This document shows positions 13,943-21,022 of a stretch of 21,022 nucleotides of DNA, one piece after another. This DNA comes from a virus. The stretch covers positions 1 through 21,022 of the IMG/VR virus record IMGVR_UViG_3300020411_000214; one strand, written 5' to 3'. Position 1 is the stretch's first letter; each line of letters opens with the position of its first letter. Made by a program: the position numbers and the translations under genes. The notes beneath the pieces are model-generated. The model was not told where the DNA came from. It did no database searches and worked only from the letters and a program-made list of their open reading frames with translations.

Positions 13943-16164
13943 GCGACTAAAGAGACAAACTCGTTAAGAATCTTTTTATTACTCTTTTTAACCTTAAAAG
14001 ATTTTACAAATGCTCTCTTAAGTTGTGCTTTAGTCATAGTTTCATCAGTCTCCTCATCAAAATCATAATCATCATTAAGTTGGGTAGCAGAGAGACCAAA
14101 ATACTTTGCGTATCCAGTTCCATTTAAAGAGAAACACTTATCTTTTCTCCATGATTCCATTGTTTTATCTAAGTCTGTCCAATACTCGCTACCATAAAGG
14201 TATGTACGAATGAATTGACTTGCCTCTCTCTTGCTAAGAATCCTAAATCCAATTAAATTTACTTCAGGATATGTGTCTTTAACATCCTCTAAAAGAAGTT
14301 TGGTAAACTCTGCCCAGTGATGACCAAAACGAGTTACCTTACCAGTCTTACGATTCCTTAAGAAACAATTAGAGTTAACACTAGCTTCACCCATATAAGG
14401 TTCAGTCTCCCAATGTCTTTGGACAGTGCGATTTCTTCTTAAAGGATGTGCTTCACCATCAGTCAAAACAACTACATTAACTTTCTCAGCACCACAACTA
14501 GATCTAAACTCAGGAATAATTTTATGGAGAGAAACAACTGCCTCATTTAATGGAGTACCAGATAGTGACAATCTTCTAGGTACAGTGTAAGTTGCATTTG
14601 CTGTTCTATATCCAGCATAGTATGAACATAGACGATAGAAGTTTAAACAATCCTCATCAAAATTCTTAGACTTACTAGATAAGAAATTCAACAATGCAAA
14701 CTCACGAGGTATTATCAAATTATTTTCATGTCTAGATCTTTCAGGTCTTAGATCTTCTTTATTCTCCCATGAATCATTATTGTAATGGTAACGCTGTGCA
14801 TACCACTCATTAGTAAAAGCATAAACCTCGAATGGAATGTTAACTTTCTTGCAGAAGAATACTAATTGCAATAATTGCTTACCAGTATCTTCTAATACAT
14901 GTGCCATTGATCCAGACCAATCTAATATAAAGACCAATCCATGATTCTTTCCATTAGGAACAACAGTTATCTTTTTAAATAGATCCTCATTGTACTTGTA
15001 AGTATGTAACTTAGTGCAGTCTAATACACCAGTCCTAGATGTAGTAGCACGAGCATAAGCACTAGCAGACTTCTTACACTCAAATTCTTTTACAAGATAA
15101 TTAACTTCCTTGGCACTATCCTTTTTAAACTGATTGAATTGAGCATCTGACTCTCCAAACATATCTCTTGGTGTATAATTATTTGGATAGCGTTGAGACA
15201 TTATTTTGTCATGCTCTTTACGAGATGCTATTTCTTCTTGCCAATAAGAATTTAATTCATCTCTAATATCATCAGATGATACTAGAATATCTTCTAAATG
15301 AATTTCAGGTATTTCTACATAAGTACTCTCTACTTTTCCTTTATCAACCATATCTTTCAATTTATTATCTAGAGATGTAACAGTCTCTGTCTCAAACTCA
15401 TTATTACAACGGTCACCAGCACTATTTTCTGCAGGTACATTTTCTTTCTCCTCACTAGGAGTCTCATCAGATTCTTCTGTATTAAAATCATCTGCAATTT
15501 CTTCCTCTGGTCTAGGAATAGATTCCTCATCTTCACCAGAACTTGCTTCTAAATTTGAACCTGGAACATTTACTTCTACCTGTTGATTAGAACCAGTAGA
15601 TTCCTCATTACTCATCTTATCAAAAAGATAATCTCTAAGTTCCAATGAAACATCTAGAACATCATCAAATGTATCTACATTATCAATCTTATTAACAAAG
15701 TATTGCTCATCATCATCAAATTCAATTCTAAGGAATGGTCCTACTTTAAAGTATAGATTAATGCGATCAGGGAAACTAAACTCATCAATTGATTTACCTT
15801 GAGTCTCAAAGAAATCATCCTCATACAACTGTCCATATCCACGATAAAATGTTTTAGGTAGACCAGGATACCTACGCTTCATTAACTTTTCAATACGAGC
15901 ATCCTCAATAATATTAACAAAAGCATGTGGTACTTTACTATACTTCTCTTCTTGAGTCCAATCTCTTGAAGGAGTGTACAATGCATGTGCTACCTCATGT
16001 GCTACCAATGAATCATATACATCATTGTTAGATACTGTCCAAGATGGTAGAGTAAGGACTCTGCTCTCAACATTGAATTGAGCAGTCTCAACACATTTGT
16101 GCTCTACAATGAGATTTTCAGTAGCAAGGAGTTTTGCAAGTTGACCTTTAATATCGTAAGACAT
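13939..16164 (-). CDS. VWA-domain protein with HEVAH zinc motif (CobT-like)
   Basis: A 741-residue protein. N-terminal part: YDSLVAHEVAHALYTP with zinc-protease-type HEVAH at 56-60 and a downstream NIIEDARIEKL that could give the third metal ligand. The middle (about 195-280) is very acidic and low-complexity (Glu/Ser/Asp). C-terminal VWA domain: GLVFILDWSGSM near 410-421 with the metal-binding D-x-S-G-S, SLSGTPLNEAV supplying the MIDAS Thr, and VVVLTDGEAHP. Architecture (acidic linker plus C-terminal VWA) recalls cobaltochelatase CobT, and the partner AAA+ ATPase is CobS-like, but a HEVAH motif is not a feature of classical CobT that I know. Peptidase activity is inferred from motif only. 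It has its own promoter at 16187-16235. Confidence 0.9.
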   Translation of the reverse strand: MSYDIKGQLAKLLATENLIVEHKCVETAQFNVESRVLTLPSWTVSNNDVYDSLVAHEVAHALYTPSRDWTQEEKYSKVPHAFVNIIEDARIEKLMKRRYPGLPKTFYRGYGQLYEDDFFETQGKSIDEFSFPDRINLYFKVGPFLRIEFDDDEQYFVNKIDNVDTFDDVLDVSLELRDYLFDKMSNEESTGSNQQVEVNVPGSNLEASSGEDEESIPRPEEEIADDFNTEESDETPSEEKENVPAENSAGDRCNNEFETETVTSLDNKLKDMVDKGKVESTYVEIPEIHLEDILVSSDDIRDELNSYWQEEIASRKEHDKIMSQRYPNNYTPRDMFGESDAQFNQFKKDSAKEVNYLVKEFECKKSASAYARATTSRTGVLDCTKLHTYKYNEDLFKKITVVPNGKNHGLVFILDWSGSMAHVLEDTGKQLLQLVFFCKKVNIPFEVYAFTNEWYAQRYHYNNDSWENKEDLRPERSRHENNLIIPREFALLNFLSSKSKNFDEDCLNFYRLCSYYAGYRTANATYTVPRRLSLSGTPLNEAVVSLHKIIPEFRSSCGAEKVNVVVLTDGEAHPLRRNRTVQRHWETEPYMGEASVNSNCFLRNRKTGKVTRFGHHWAEFTKLLLEDVKDTYPEVNLIGFRILSKREASQFIRTYLYGSEYWTDLDKTMESWRKDKCFSLNGTGYAKYFGLSATQLNDDYDFDEETDETMTKAQLKRAFVKSFKVKKSNKKILNEFVSLVA

Positions 16165-16167
16165 GTA

Positions 16168-16335
16168 TTAATTCTGTAGTATATACACATTATAAGACCC
16201 CCGATGGTGGTCGGAGGTCTTTAGTAGACACTTTATTAACTGTCTGCGTCTCTCTCTAGCAGAACGCAGTGCCTGTGGTTTAAGTTTTCGTTTCGGTGGC
16301 TTACCCGAATTGTGTTGCCAGTTAGGAGTTGTCAT
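16168..16335 (-). CDS. 55-residue basic hypothetical protein
   Basis: Reading frame MTTPNWQHNSGKPPKRKLKP followed by QALRSARERRRQLIKCLLKT and an ordinary-looking tail. The first 35 residues carry many Arg/Lys, suggesting nucleic-acid binding. The ATG overlaps the stop of the oxygenase gene as ATGA (16335-16332). Its last third is also the promoter region of the VWA gene (box, hairpin and -10), so that part is under regulatory as well as coding constraint, and the true protein could be conserved only in the N-terminal half. No family recognised. Confidence 0.58.
   Translation of the reverse strand: MTTPNWQHNSGKPPKRKLKPQALRSARERRRQLIKCLLKTSDHHRGSYNVYILQN
16187..16235 (-). promoter_or_regulatory. 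VWA gene promoter with upstream box
   Basis: The -10 is TATAAT (16194-16189) in TTATAATGTGTATATA, preceded 26 bases upstream by the box TAAAGTGTCTACTA (16235-16222). There is no recognisable -35. Predicted start near 16182, 18 bases before the ATG at 16164. It is the twin of the promoter at 13279-13327: the 14-base box differs at one position, and the -10 block differs at one position in 16. Confidence 0.68.
16194..16221 (-). terminator. Strong hairpin, possible terminator
   Basis: Arms AAGACCTCCGA and TCGGGGGTCTT (11 bp with one G-T wobble) close a 6-base loop. It lies between the upstream box and the -10 of the VWA promoter. The minus-strand bases after it are TATAATG rather than a T-run, so it is a poor intrinsic terminator; it may slow polymerase at the end of the gp46/oxygenase unit, or act as part of the promoter. 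Confidence 0.4.
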
Positions 16336-16862
16336 TTCATCATACAAGATACGGATACTCTCCAGAAAGGTGTGTCCACCTTAATGGGTAATGCATCATG
16401 AAGTTTGTTCGACCTAAACACTATAAAGTCTCCAGGTCCATATGTAAAGGTCTTGTCCTCAATCTGTAACTCTCCACCCCATGAGGGATCCCATTGTGGT
16501 GTGAGAAATCCTACTGCACTCCAGACATGTGGTCCTTTACCATCAGCATCAGTATGAAATTCTGGTACATTTCCTTTGCGTTGTGCATTGAATCCTATAG
16601 CAGCAATACTCTGTGTTGGTAATCTAAACCCATGCTTTTTTAAAAGTTCATCTCTGACTCTAGCCATGGTAGCAATAAAGTACCCTGCTAGGAATGGATC
16701 ATGCATACCATTCTCATCCATTGCTTGCATCCTAGGATACATTAACTCTGGATTGTCAAGACCTCCATAAGCACTATTTATTTTCCATAGACTATTTTCA
16801 ATGACATGAGTATAGATCTGTTGGATGTCCTTATTGGACATCACATCATGTAGTACATACAT
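16332..16862 (-). CDS. 2OG-Fe(II) oxygenase, prolyl-4-hydroxylase type
   Basis: A 176-residue oxygenase with a clear iron triad: EFHTDADG (H103 and D105), then the second beta strand WGGELQIEDKTFTYGPGDFI, distal H155 in NKLHDALPI, and R168 in WRVSVS for 2-oxoglutarate. This is the HxD...H...R order of prolyl-4-hydroxylase-like enzymes common in cyanophages. The substrate is unknown; protein side chains or a DNA base are possible. It begins two bases after the gp46 stop, and its own stop overlaps the 55-residue gene. Confidence 0.92.
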   Translation of the reverse strand: MYVLHDVMSNKDIQQIYTHVIENSLWKINSAYGGLDNPELMYPRMQAMDENGMHDPFLAGYFIATMARVRDELLKKHGFRLPTQSIAAIGFNAQRKGNVPEFHTDADGKGPHVWSAVGFLTPQWDPSWGGELQIEDKTFTYGPGDFIVFRSNKLHDALPIKVDTPFWRVSVSCMMK

Positions 16863-16864
16863 AA

Positions 16865-18592
16865 CTATTGCTCCACTGCAAGTTTAGCAGCATAAGAGAA
16901 TCCACCCTTCTTAGTAAATTCTATAACCTTTTCAAACCTATCTAACATATCTGCCTTATGTGATATCACAAATATATTAGCATCTTTAACAACATACTTA
17001 ATGATCTTAATAAATTCGTCTGTACCTAATCCATCCAAAGATGAATCAAATACCTCATCCATAATTAATAGATTAGTATTTGTAGAGTTTTTAAATCTAG
17101 CAACTTCTCTCCATGTGAAGAGAAGTGCTAGGTCGATACGCATCTTTTCTCCCTCAGAGAAAGATGAATAAGAGAACTTATCGTGTATTGGATTTTTTAT
17201 CGTCTCATTAAATTCTTCATCTAGATGGAAATTAATGTAGAAATCCATCATCTGAAGGTAACGATTAACTTGCTGATTAATAAGAGGTAGATATTTTTTG
17301 ATTATCTTACCTTTAACACCACCATCTTTTAGTAGTGCATATGCATAATCGTTATAGGTTATCTCCTCATTCTTAGTAGCAAGATTGTCAAAAACAATTC
17401 CTAGTTCTCTCTTATAATTTTCTAATTTCTCATGCTCAGTATTTCTGTTCTTAAGGTTGTTGGTAAGAGTTTGAATCTCTTGTTGTAGATCGCCTGTCTG
17501 TCGTTGTAATCCAGATACTTGAGCACTGTTCTGAGAAATGCCATAAGTTAGATTAGAAATCTCCTTGGTAAGTGTGTTGAAGTGACGCTCTCGGATACCT
17601 TCTTCTGTTATCGACTCCTCCAGCTTTTTATAGCCTTCTCTGAGTTCCTTTTCTCTAAATTGAGCGTCATCAATTCTATTTAACCGAAACGATTCTTCTA
17701 TATTTTGACTACATGTAGGACATACCGTATTGTCTGTGAAAAACTTATGCTCTTTTGTAATCCTTGATACTTTATTGGATATCTTACCCTTCAAAGACTC
17801 TAGTTTTTGCAAGCGTTTTGGAGAATCTGATACAGTTGCTAATTGTGTTTGAATGCTGTCTAAAGAAGTAGTTAAGGTTTCGTTTTTACTTAATAATTCA
17901 TCAATCTCTATAGAAATTGTATTGACTTTTGTTTCTTTTTCTTCTATATTTTTTCGGCCTCTAGTTTCCAACTCTTCGATAAAATTCTTCTGCATCTCAA
18001 CCTTATCTTTAATATTTTCTTTCTTAAGTTCTAGGGTTGTTACTGTCTGTCTAGACTCTCTCAAAGTATCCTTAAGAATATTATTCATTGCTGAGAAAAC
18101 TTTAATGTCTAATAGATCTTCTATAACTTCTCTACGGTTAGGACCATTTAATTGCATGAATGGTACAAAGTTACTGCTACCAAGTATTACAATCTGAGTA
18201 AATGATTTAAAGTTTAATTTAAGTATTTGTTCCTCTAATATTTTTTGATTAATCCTATCATCTGCTTCTTTGTTACGCATTCGACCATCAATCTCTATGT
18301 CAAATACATTTGGTTTTATACCTCTGCGAACAAGATAGGATGTCTTACCTATAGAAAATTCAATCTCTACAACAGTACCCTTCTCATTAGTAGTATTAAC
18401 CAACTGTGATTTTGTGATCTTACGGTATGGTTTATTAAACAGCACAAAGCACAGAGCATCCAGCATTGTGGATTTCCCTGCACCATTAGTACCTACTACT
18501 AGAGTAGTACCATCAGCATCTAATACAATCTCTGTCCACCTATCACCTGTTGACAGAAAATTTTTGAATTTAATCTTTTTGAACAGAATCAT
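16865..18592 (-). CDS. 46: Recombination endonuclease subunit gp46 (Rad50/SbcC-like)
   Basis: ATPase subunit of the complex that, with gp47, resects double-strand ends so UvsX can start recombination-dependent replication. It has 575 residues (T4 gp46 560). Walker A is GTNGAGKST (34-42). Two coiled-coil arms rich in E/K/L flank a zinc hook CPTC near 289-292. The ABC signature SFSEGEKMRIDLAL lies near 475-488 and Walker B LLIMDEVFDSSLD near 507-519. The first residues MILFKKIKFKNFLSTGDRW are typical of gp46. It overlaps the preceding gene by 23 bases. Confidence 0.97.
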   Translation of the reverse strand: MILFKKIKFKNFLSTGDRWTEIVLDADGTTLVVGTNGAGKSTMLDALCFVLFNKPYRKITKSQLVNTTNEKGTVVEIEFSIGKTSYLVRRGIKPNVFDIEIDGRMRNKEADDRINQKILEEQILKLNFKSFTQIVILGSSNFVPFMQLNGPNRREVIEDLLDIKVFSAMNNILKDTLRESRQTVTTLELKKENIKDKVEMQKNFIEELETRGRKNIEEKETKVNTISIEIDELLSKNETLTTSLDSIQTQLATVSDSPKRLQKLESLKGKISNKVSRITKEHKFFTDNTVCPTCSQNIEESFRLNRIDDAQFREKELREGYKKLEESITEEGIRERHFNTLTKEISNLTYGISQNSAQVSGLQRQTGDLQQEIQTLTNNLKNRNTEHEKLENYKRELGIVFDNLATKNEEITYNDYAYALLKDGGVKGKIIKKYLPLINQQVNRYLQMMDFYINFHLDEEFNETIKNPIHDKFSYSSFSEGEKMRIDLALLFTWREVARFKNSTNTNLLIMDEVFDSSLDGLGTDEFIKIIKYVVKDANIFVISHKADMLDRFEKVIEFTKKGGFSYAAKLAVEQ

Positions 18593-18845
18593 CAGTTTTG
18601 GGTGGCATTACGAAATCGTTAGATGTAATTACAGTGTACTTATAATTATACATCTCACACGCTTTTATTGCAACCTGCTCGTCAACTTCAACAACTTCCA
18701 TTATAGCATCATCTTGGATTTCTAGTTGCATTCTATATCGTTCAGCATCATCTTCATTCTGAAAAAGGAATAATACCTTATCATTAACTGCATCTTTAAC
18801 AGCGTAAGCACCCTCACGACTGCCTGATTCACAGAGTAACCACAT
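18570..18845 (-). CDS. DUF3110-like small protein
   Basis: A 91-residue protein, MWLLCESGSREGAYAVKDAV..., with VLFLFQNEDDAERYRMQLEI, then a valine-rich strand and EQVAIKACEMYNYKYTVIT ... FVMPP. The F-x-x-EDDAERYxxxLExQD core, EG near the start and final Pro pair follow DUF3110, a domain of unknown function found mainly in cyanobacteria and plants. It lies between the two subunits of the gp46/gp47 nuclease. TAATG overlap at its start and a 23-base overlap at its end make it part of one coupled unit. It may have been taken from the host; function unknown. Confidence 0.78.
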   Translation of the reverse strand: MWLLCESGSREGAYAVKDAVNDKVLFLFQNEDDAERYRMQLEIQDDAIMEVVEVDEQVAIKACEMYNYKYTVITSNDFVMPPKTDDSVQKD

Positions 18846-19906
18846 TACTCCACCTCACATGCCTTAGCGTATAAACCTCCAATAATTTTTTTAACTCTAT
18901 TTTTGTCAAGATCAATCTCCGACTCGTCTATGAATCTATTTAACAGAGCAATAGTGTTCTCATCTTCCTCTGCATTGAAATCTTGGCTATGAATATATCC
19001 ATGATTCCAATCAGCACTCTCAATAACCTTTAAGTCTTCTACCCCTACACTATGAAGTTTATCTACAAACTTCTCAAAGTCTTTTGGATTAGATCTCTTC
19101 TGTACTATAACCTTTACAATCTTACCAGCATACTCTGTAGCATCAAAGATCTGATATGGTGTATCATTATAATAAATCTTATAGAATAATCTATATGGAT
19201 TATTTACAGGAGTTGCTTCAAAAGTATCACTATCCCAAATATGGAATCCCCTAGTATCTTCACAATCATTCCAATACATTTCATAAGGATTTCCTAGATA
19301 GAAAACCTTACCATCATTTGATCTAGTATGATAGTGTCCTGTATATACTCTATCAAACTTTTGGAATATATCAGCATCTCCATGACATCCACCACCGTCT
19401 TGTGTATATCCTTTATAGACTGAATACCCATTCAATTCTAGGTGTGCAAATACTACCTTTGATTTGGATGATTTAATTTTTCTTTTTATTTTTGCTTTAT
19501 TCTCATCATTCATCCATCCTAAGAAAAGGCATTTGGTATCGCCAATCGTATATTCCGCATGGTTTCTAACGAGAACCATATTAGGATACTCTCGTAGTAG
19601 TAACTGAATTGAATTAACATCGTTATTGTTTTTGTAATAGGCAGTATGATTACCCACGACTGTATACACAGTAACCCCCATATCACGGAGCCTATCGAAG
19701 TAATTCGTTTTCGCCCATTCCAAAGACCAGAGATCGATTGACCTGCGATTGTCAAAAGTATCTCCCATGTCGATGAGGGTTTTGATTCCTTCTTTTTCGA
19801 GCGTTGGAAAAAAGATATTTTCATAAAATTTTTGGAAATACTCATGGAATAATCGACTGCCCTTCCTCATACCGAAGTGCTGGTCTGTAATAACTGCTGC
19901 CTTCAT
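18845..19906 (-). CDS. 47: Recombination endonuclease subunit gp47 (Mre11/SbcD-like)
   Basis: Nuclease subunit of the gp46/47 complex, 353 residues (T4 gp47 339). Calcineurin-like phosphoesterase motifs are present: TDQHFGMR (D8, H10), IDMGDTFDNR (D49), VVGNHTAYYKN (N86, H87), VFAHLELNG, and YTGHYHTRSN near 190-199. All metal ligands expected for Mre11-type nucleases can be seen. The start overlaps the stop of pyrE as ATGA. Confidence 0.97.
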   Translation of the reverse strand: MKAAVITDQHFGMRKGSRLFHEYFQKFYENIFFPTLEKEGIKTLIDMGDTFDNRRSIDLWSLEWAKTNYFDRLRDMGVTVYTVVGNHTAYYKNNNDVNSIQLLLREYPNMVLVRNHAEYTIGDTKCLFLGWMNDENKAKIKRKIKSSKSKVVFAHLELNGYSVYKGYTQDGGGCHGDADIFQKFDRVYTGHYHTRSNDGKVFYLGNPYEMYWNDCEDTRGFHIWDSDTFEATPVNNPYRLFYKIYYNDTPYQIFDATEYAGKIVKVIVQKRSNPKDFEKFVDKLHSVGVEDLKVIESADWNHGYIHSQDFNAEEDENTIALLNRFIDESEIDLDKNRVKKIIGGLYAKACEVE

Positions 19907-20427
19907 ACCAGATCGTCAATAGTAAATAATCTACGAAGTTCGAGGTCTGCATCTTTCATCGCTTCTATAGCACCTTCCTGCCTGTCTACGATGGTTACAA
20001 CACGCTCAACGACATAACCAGCATCACGAAGTTTCTCTACTGCTTTAATAGCAGATCCACCAGTGGTAGTTACATCTTCTAATACAGTTACCTTAGTTCC
20101 TTCTGGAAACTCTGGTCCCTCTATCCATGCACCTGTACCATGTCCCTTAGGTTCCTTACGAACTATCAGAGCATCTACAAGTCTCATATCTAAAGCAGAA
20201 CAGACTGCTACACCTGATACTAAAGGATCAGCACCAAGAGTTAGACCTGCCACTACTGGAGTTTCAACATGTTCGAGTAACATCATAGCAGCTAAAGTCA
20301 ACCCCCGTCCAGTCAGTGTGACAGGTTTACAATTGACATAATGCTCTGACTTCTTACCTGATGAGAGAGTAAAATCACCTTTACGATAACACTTCTCCTT
20401 TACCATTGTCAATAATTCTTCTCTCAT
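19903..20427 (-). CDS. pyrE: Orotate phosphoribosyltransferase
   Basis: Converts orotate and PRPP to orotidine 5'-phosphate in pyrimidine synthesis; 174 residues, slightly short for the family but complete. Features are FTLSSGKKSEHYVNCK (19-34), GADPLVSGVA (65-74), the flexible catalytic loop RKEPKGHGTG (90-99) and the PRPP-binding motif VLEDVTTTGGSAI (115-127), where T-T-T-G-G-S holds the phosphate. It is an auxiliary metabolic gene that would boost UMP supply for phage DNA during infection. It is joined by ATGA overlaps to a 59-residue gene before it and to gp47 after it. Confidence 0.94.
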   Translation of the reverse strand: MREELLTMVKEKCYRKGDFTLSSGKKSEHYVNCKPVTLTGRGLTLAAMMLLEHVETPVVAGLTLGADPLVSGVAVCSALDMRLVDALIVRKEPKGHGTGAWIEGPEFPEGTKVTVLEDVTTTGGSAIKAVEKLRDAGYVVERVVTIVDRQEGAIEAMKDADLELRRLFTIDDLV

Positions 20428-20603
20428 TTCTTAGTAGTATTGCTGCGTGTTCTATTAATTATACTAATAAATTTATCACCTGCAAATGTACCTCCAAGAC
20501 ATACATCAATTTCATCACCATCTAACCAATTCATATCACCATTCATCTTGGTGTGAAGCATAGCTTCCTGAATCTTATCAATTACCTCTTGTGTTAATTT
20601 CAT
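20424..20603 (-). CDS. 59-residue hypothetical protein
   Basis: Reading frame beginning MKLTQEVIDKIQEAMLHTKM, with NWLDGDEIDVCLGGTFAGDK in the middle and INRTRSNTTKK at the end. It starts by an ATGA overlap with the 122-residue gene (20603-20600), has AGGAGGATT just before it, and ends by an ATGA overlap with pyrE (20427-20424), so it fills the gap exactly. No family is recognised. The conserved-looking GGTFAGDK and acidic segment suggest a small folded protein. Confidence 0.78.
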   Translation of the reverse strand: MKLTQEVIDKIQEAMLHTKMNGDMNWLDGDEIDVCLGGTFAGDKFISIINRTRSNTTKK

Positions 20604-20968
20604 TTAATCCTCCTAGGTACTTGAATAGTCCATGCTGGAGATACAAGATCTACCATCTCAAACTGTTTCTTATTCTTTTCAATCTCATTCAACATTTTTT
20701 CACGACCAGGTTCAGGTTGTATCTCACCATAATGATTATGTTTTACACCCAAGTAGTCTAAGATAGAATCATCTATCATCTGATAAAGAGTATCCCATGT
20801 TAAGGTTTCTCTTAACTTAGTTGCAATGCGATCAATGTCACCTCCATCTAAGTACTCACCCTTGTTTACCTTTTCTGAGTAATCATCATACTGAGAAATA
20901 AGTTTTGCTCTGATCTCTACCAACTCATTGAGGTTGATAGTGATTTTTACATCATCATAAATTGCCAT
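20600..20968 (-). CDS. 122-residue hypothetical protein
   Basis: Begins MAIYDDVKITINLNELVEIR and ends WTIQVPRRIK. Two mainly helical parts are seen: residues 10-60, with INLNELVEIRAKLISQYDDY and IDRIATKLRETLT, and about 85-105, with REKMLNEIEKNKKQF. Several acidic residues lie between them (YLDGGDIDR). I do not recognise a family. Its ATG overlaps the stop of the preceding frame as TAATG, and its stop overlaps the next gene, so it belongs to the pyrE-gp47 unit. Confidence 0.78.
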   Translation of the reverse strand: MAIYDDVKITINLNELVEIRAKLISQYDDYSEKVNKGEYLDGGDIDRIATKLRETLTWDTLYQMIDDSILDYLGVKHNHYGEIQPEPGREKMLNEIEKNKKQFEMVDLVSPAWTIQVPRRIK

Positions 20969-21022
20969 TATCGTGAAGAAGATCTATACTGTATGTTATC
21001 TTTAATAGTATTATAATCGGAG
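20968..21022 (-). CDS. C-terminal end of an upstream gene (partial)
   Basis: In one minus-strand frame, 17 open codons (SDYNTIKDNIQYRSSSR) run to a TAA that overlaps the next ATG as TAATG. This junction is like most others in the window, so it is probably the end of a real gene beyond the edge. Too short to identify. Confidence 0.45.
   Translation of the reverse strand, partial: SDYNTIKDNIQYRSSSR

Noticed and set aside
12152-16164. Cobalamin biosynthesis as the firm function of the CobS/CobT-like pair
   Set aside because: No other cobalamin gene is present, and the HEVAH motif and MoxR-like features fit another role equally well.
1-21022. T4-type late promoters (TATAAATA) or MotA middle boxes controlling these genes
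   Set aside because: No TATAAATA was found by eye in the intergenic regions on the coding strand, and no MotA-like box at -30; the promoters seen are sigma-70-like or carry the unrelated box described.
1-21022. CRISPR arrays, insertion sequences, homing endonucleases or attachment sites
   Set aside because: No regularly spaced repeats, transposase or endonuclease motifs, or flanking duplications were seen.

Overview
This window is a piece of a T4-like myovirus (Caudoviricetes) that infects marine cyanobacteria (Synechococcus or Prochlorococcus). The T4 DNA-replication and recombination core is all here, on one strand and in cyanophage order: gp47, gp46, gp45, gp44, gp62, RegA, gp43 and UvsX. 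Among the core genes sit genes typical of cyanophages: a PsbN-like photosystem peptide, an Hsp20 chaperone, the CobS-like/VWA-metallopeptidase pair, a DUF3110-like protein, a carbamoyltransferase and an orotate phosphoribosyltransferase. The DNA is AT-rich. Every gene I can support lies on the minus strand, so transcription runs from high to low coordinates.

Layout in the direction of transcription. (1) 21022 to 16168: end of an unknown gene, two small unknown proteins, PyrE, gp47 (Mre11-like), a DUF3110-like protein, gp46 (Rad50-like), a 2OG-Fe(II) oxygenase and a 55-residue basic protein, nearly all joined by ATGA or TAATG overlaps. (2) 16164 to 12152: a VWA protein with a HEVAH zinc motif, an unknown 188-residue protein and a MoxR/CobS-type AAA+ ATPase. 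The promoters of the first and last carry the same two sequence boxes at identical spacing. (3) 12155 to 5170: a second 2OG oxygenase, a DUF3310-like protein, gp45, gp44, then an insertion of a 68-residue protein, Dam and a carbamoyltransferase, then gp62, an Asp/His-rich putative hydrolase and RegA. (4) 5173 to 3955: a phosphomannomutase-type HAD protein that appears to start at CTG, then Hsp20 and a strong terminator. (5) 3888 to 1: a good sigma-70 promoter built into that terminator, about 200 nt of strongly foldable leader, two small related proteins that may have the LSm fold, DNA polymerase gp43, a 48-residue protein, the PsbN-like protein, a 28-residue membrane peptide and the start of uvsX.

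Together the genes make the replisome (polymerase, clamp, clamp loader), the recombination-dependent replication machinery (gp46/47, UvsX) and its translational repressor (RegA). Interspersed accessory genes point to nucleotide supply (PyrE), DNA or small-molecule modification (Dam, carbamoyltransferase, oxygenases), stress and protein folding (Hsp20, AAA+/VWA pair) and host photosynthesis (PsbN-like).

Five reading frames that a 60-residue, ATG-only view would miss are reported: 152-238, 431-577, 16168-16335, 20424-20603, and the CTG-initiated N-terminal third of the HAD gene at 4439-5173. All function calls come from motif recognition by eye; no database search was run.
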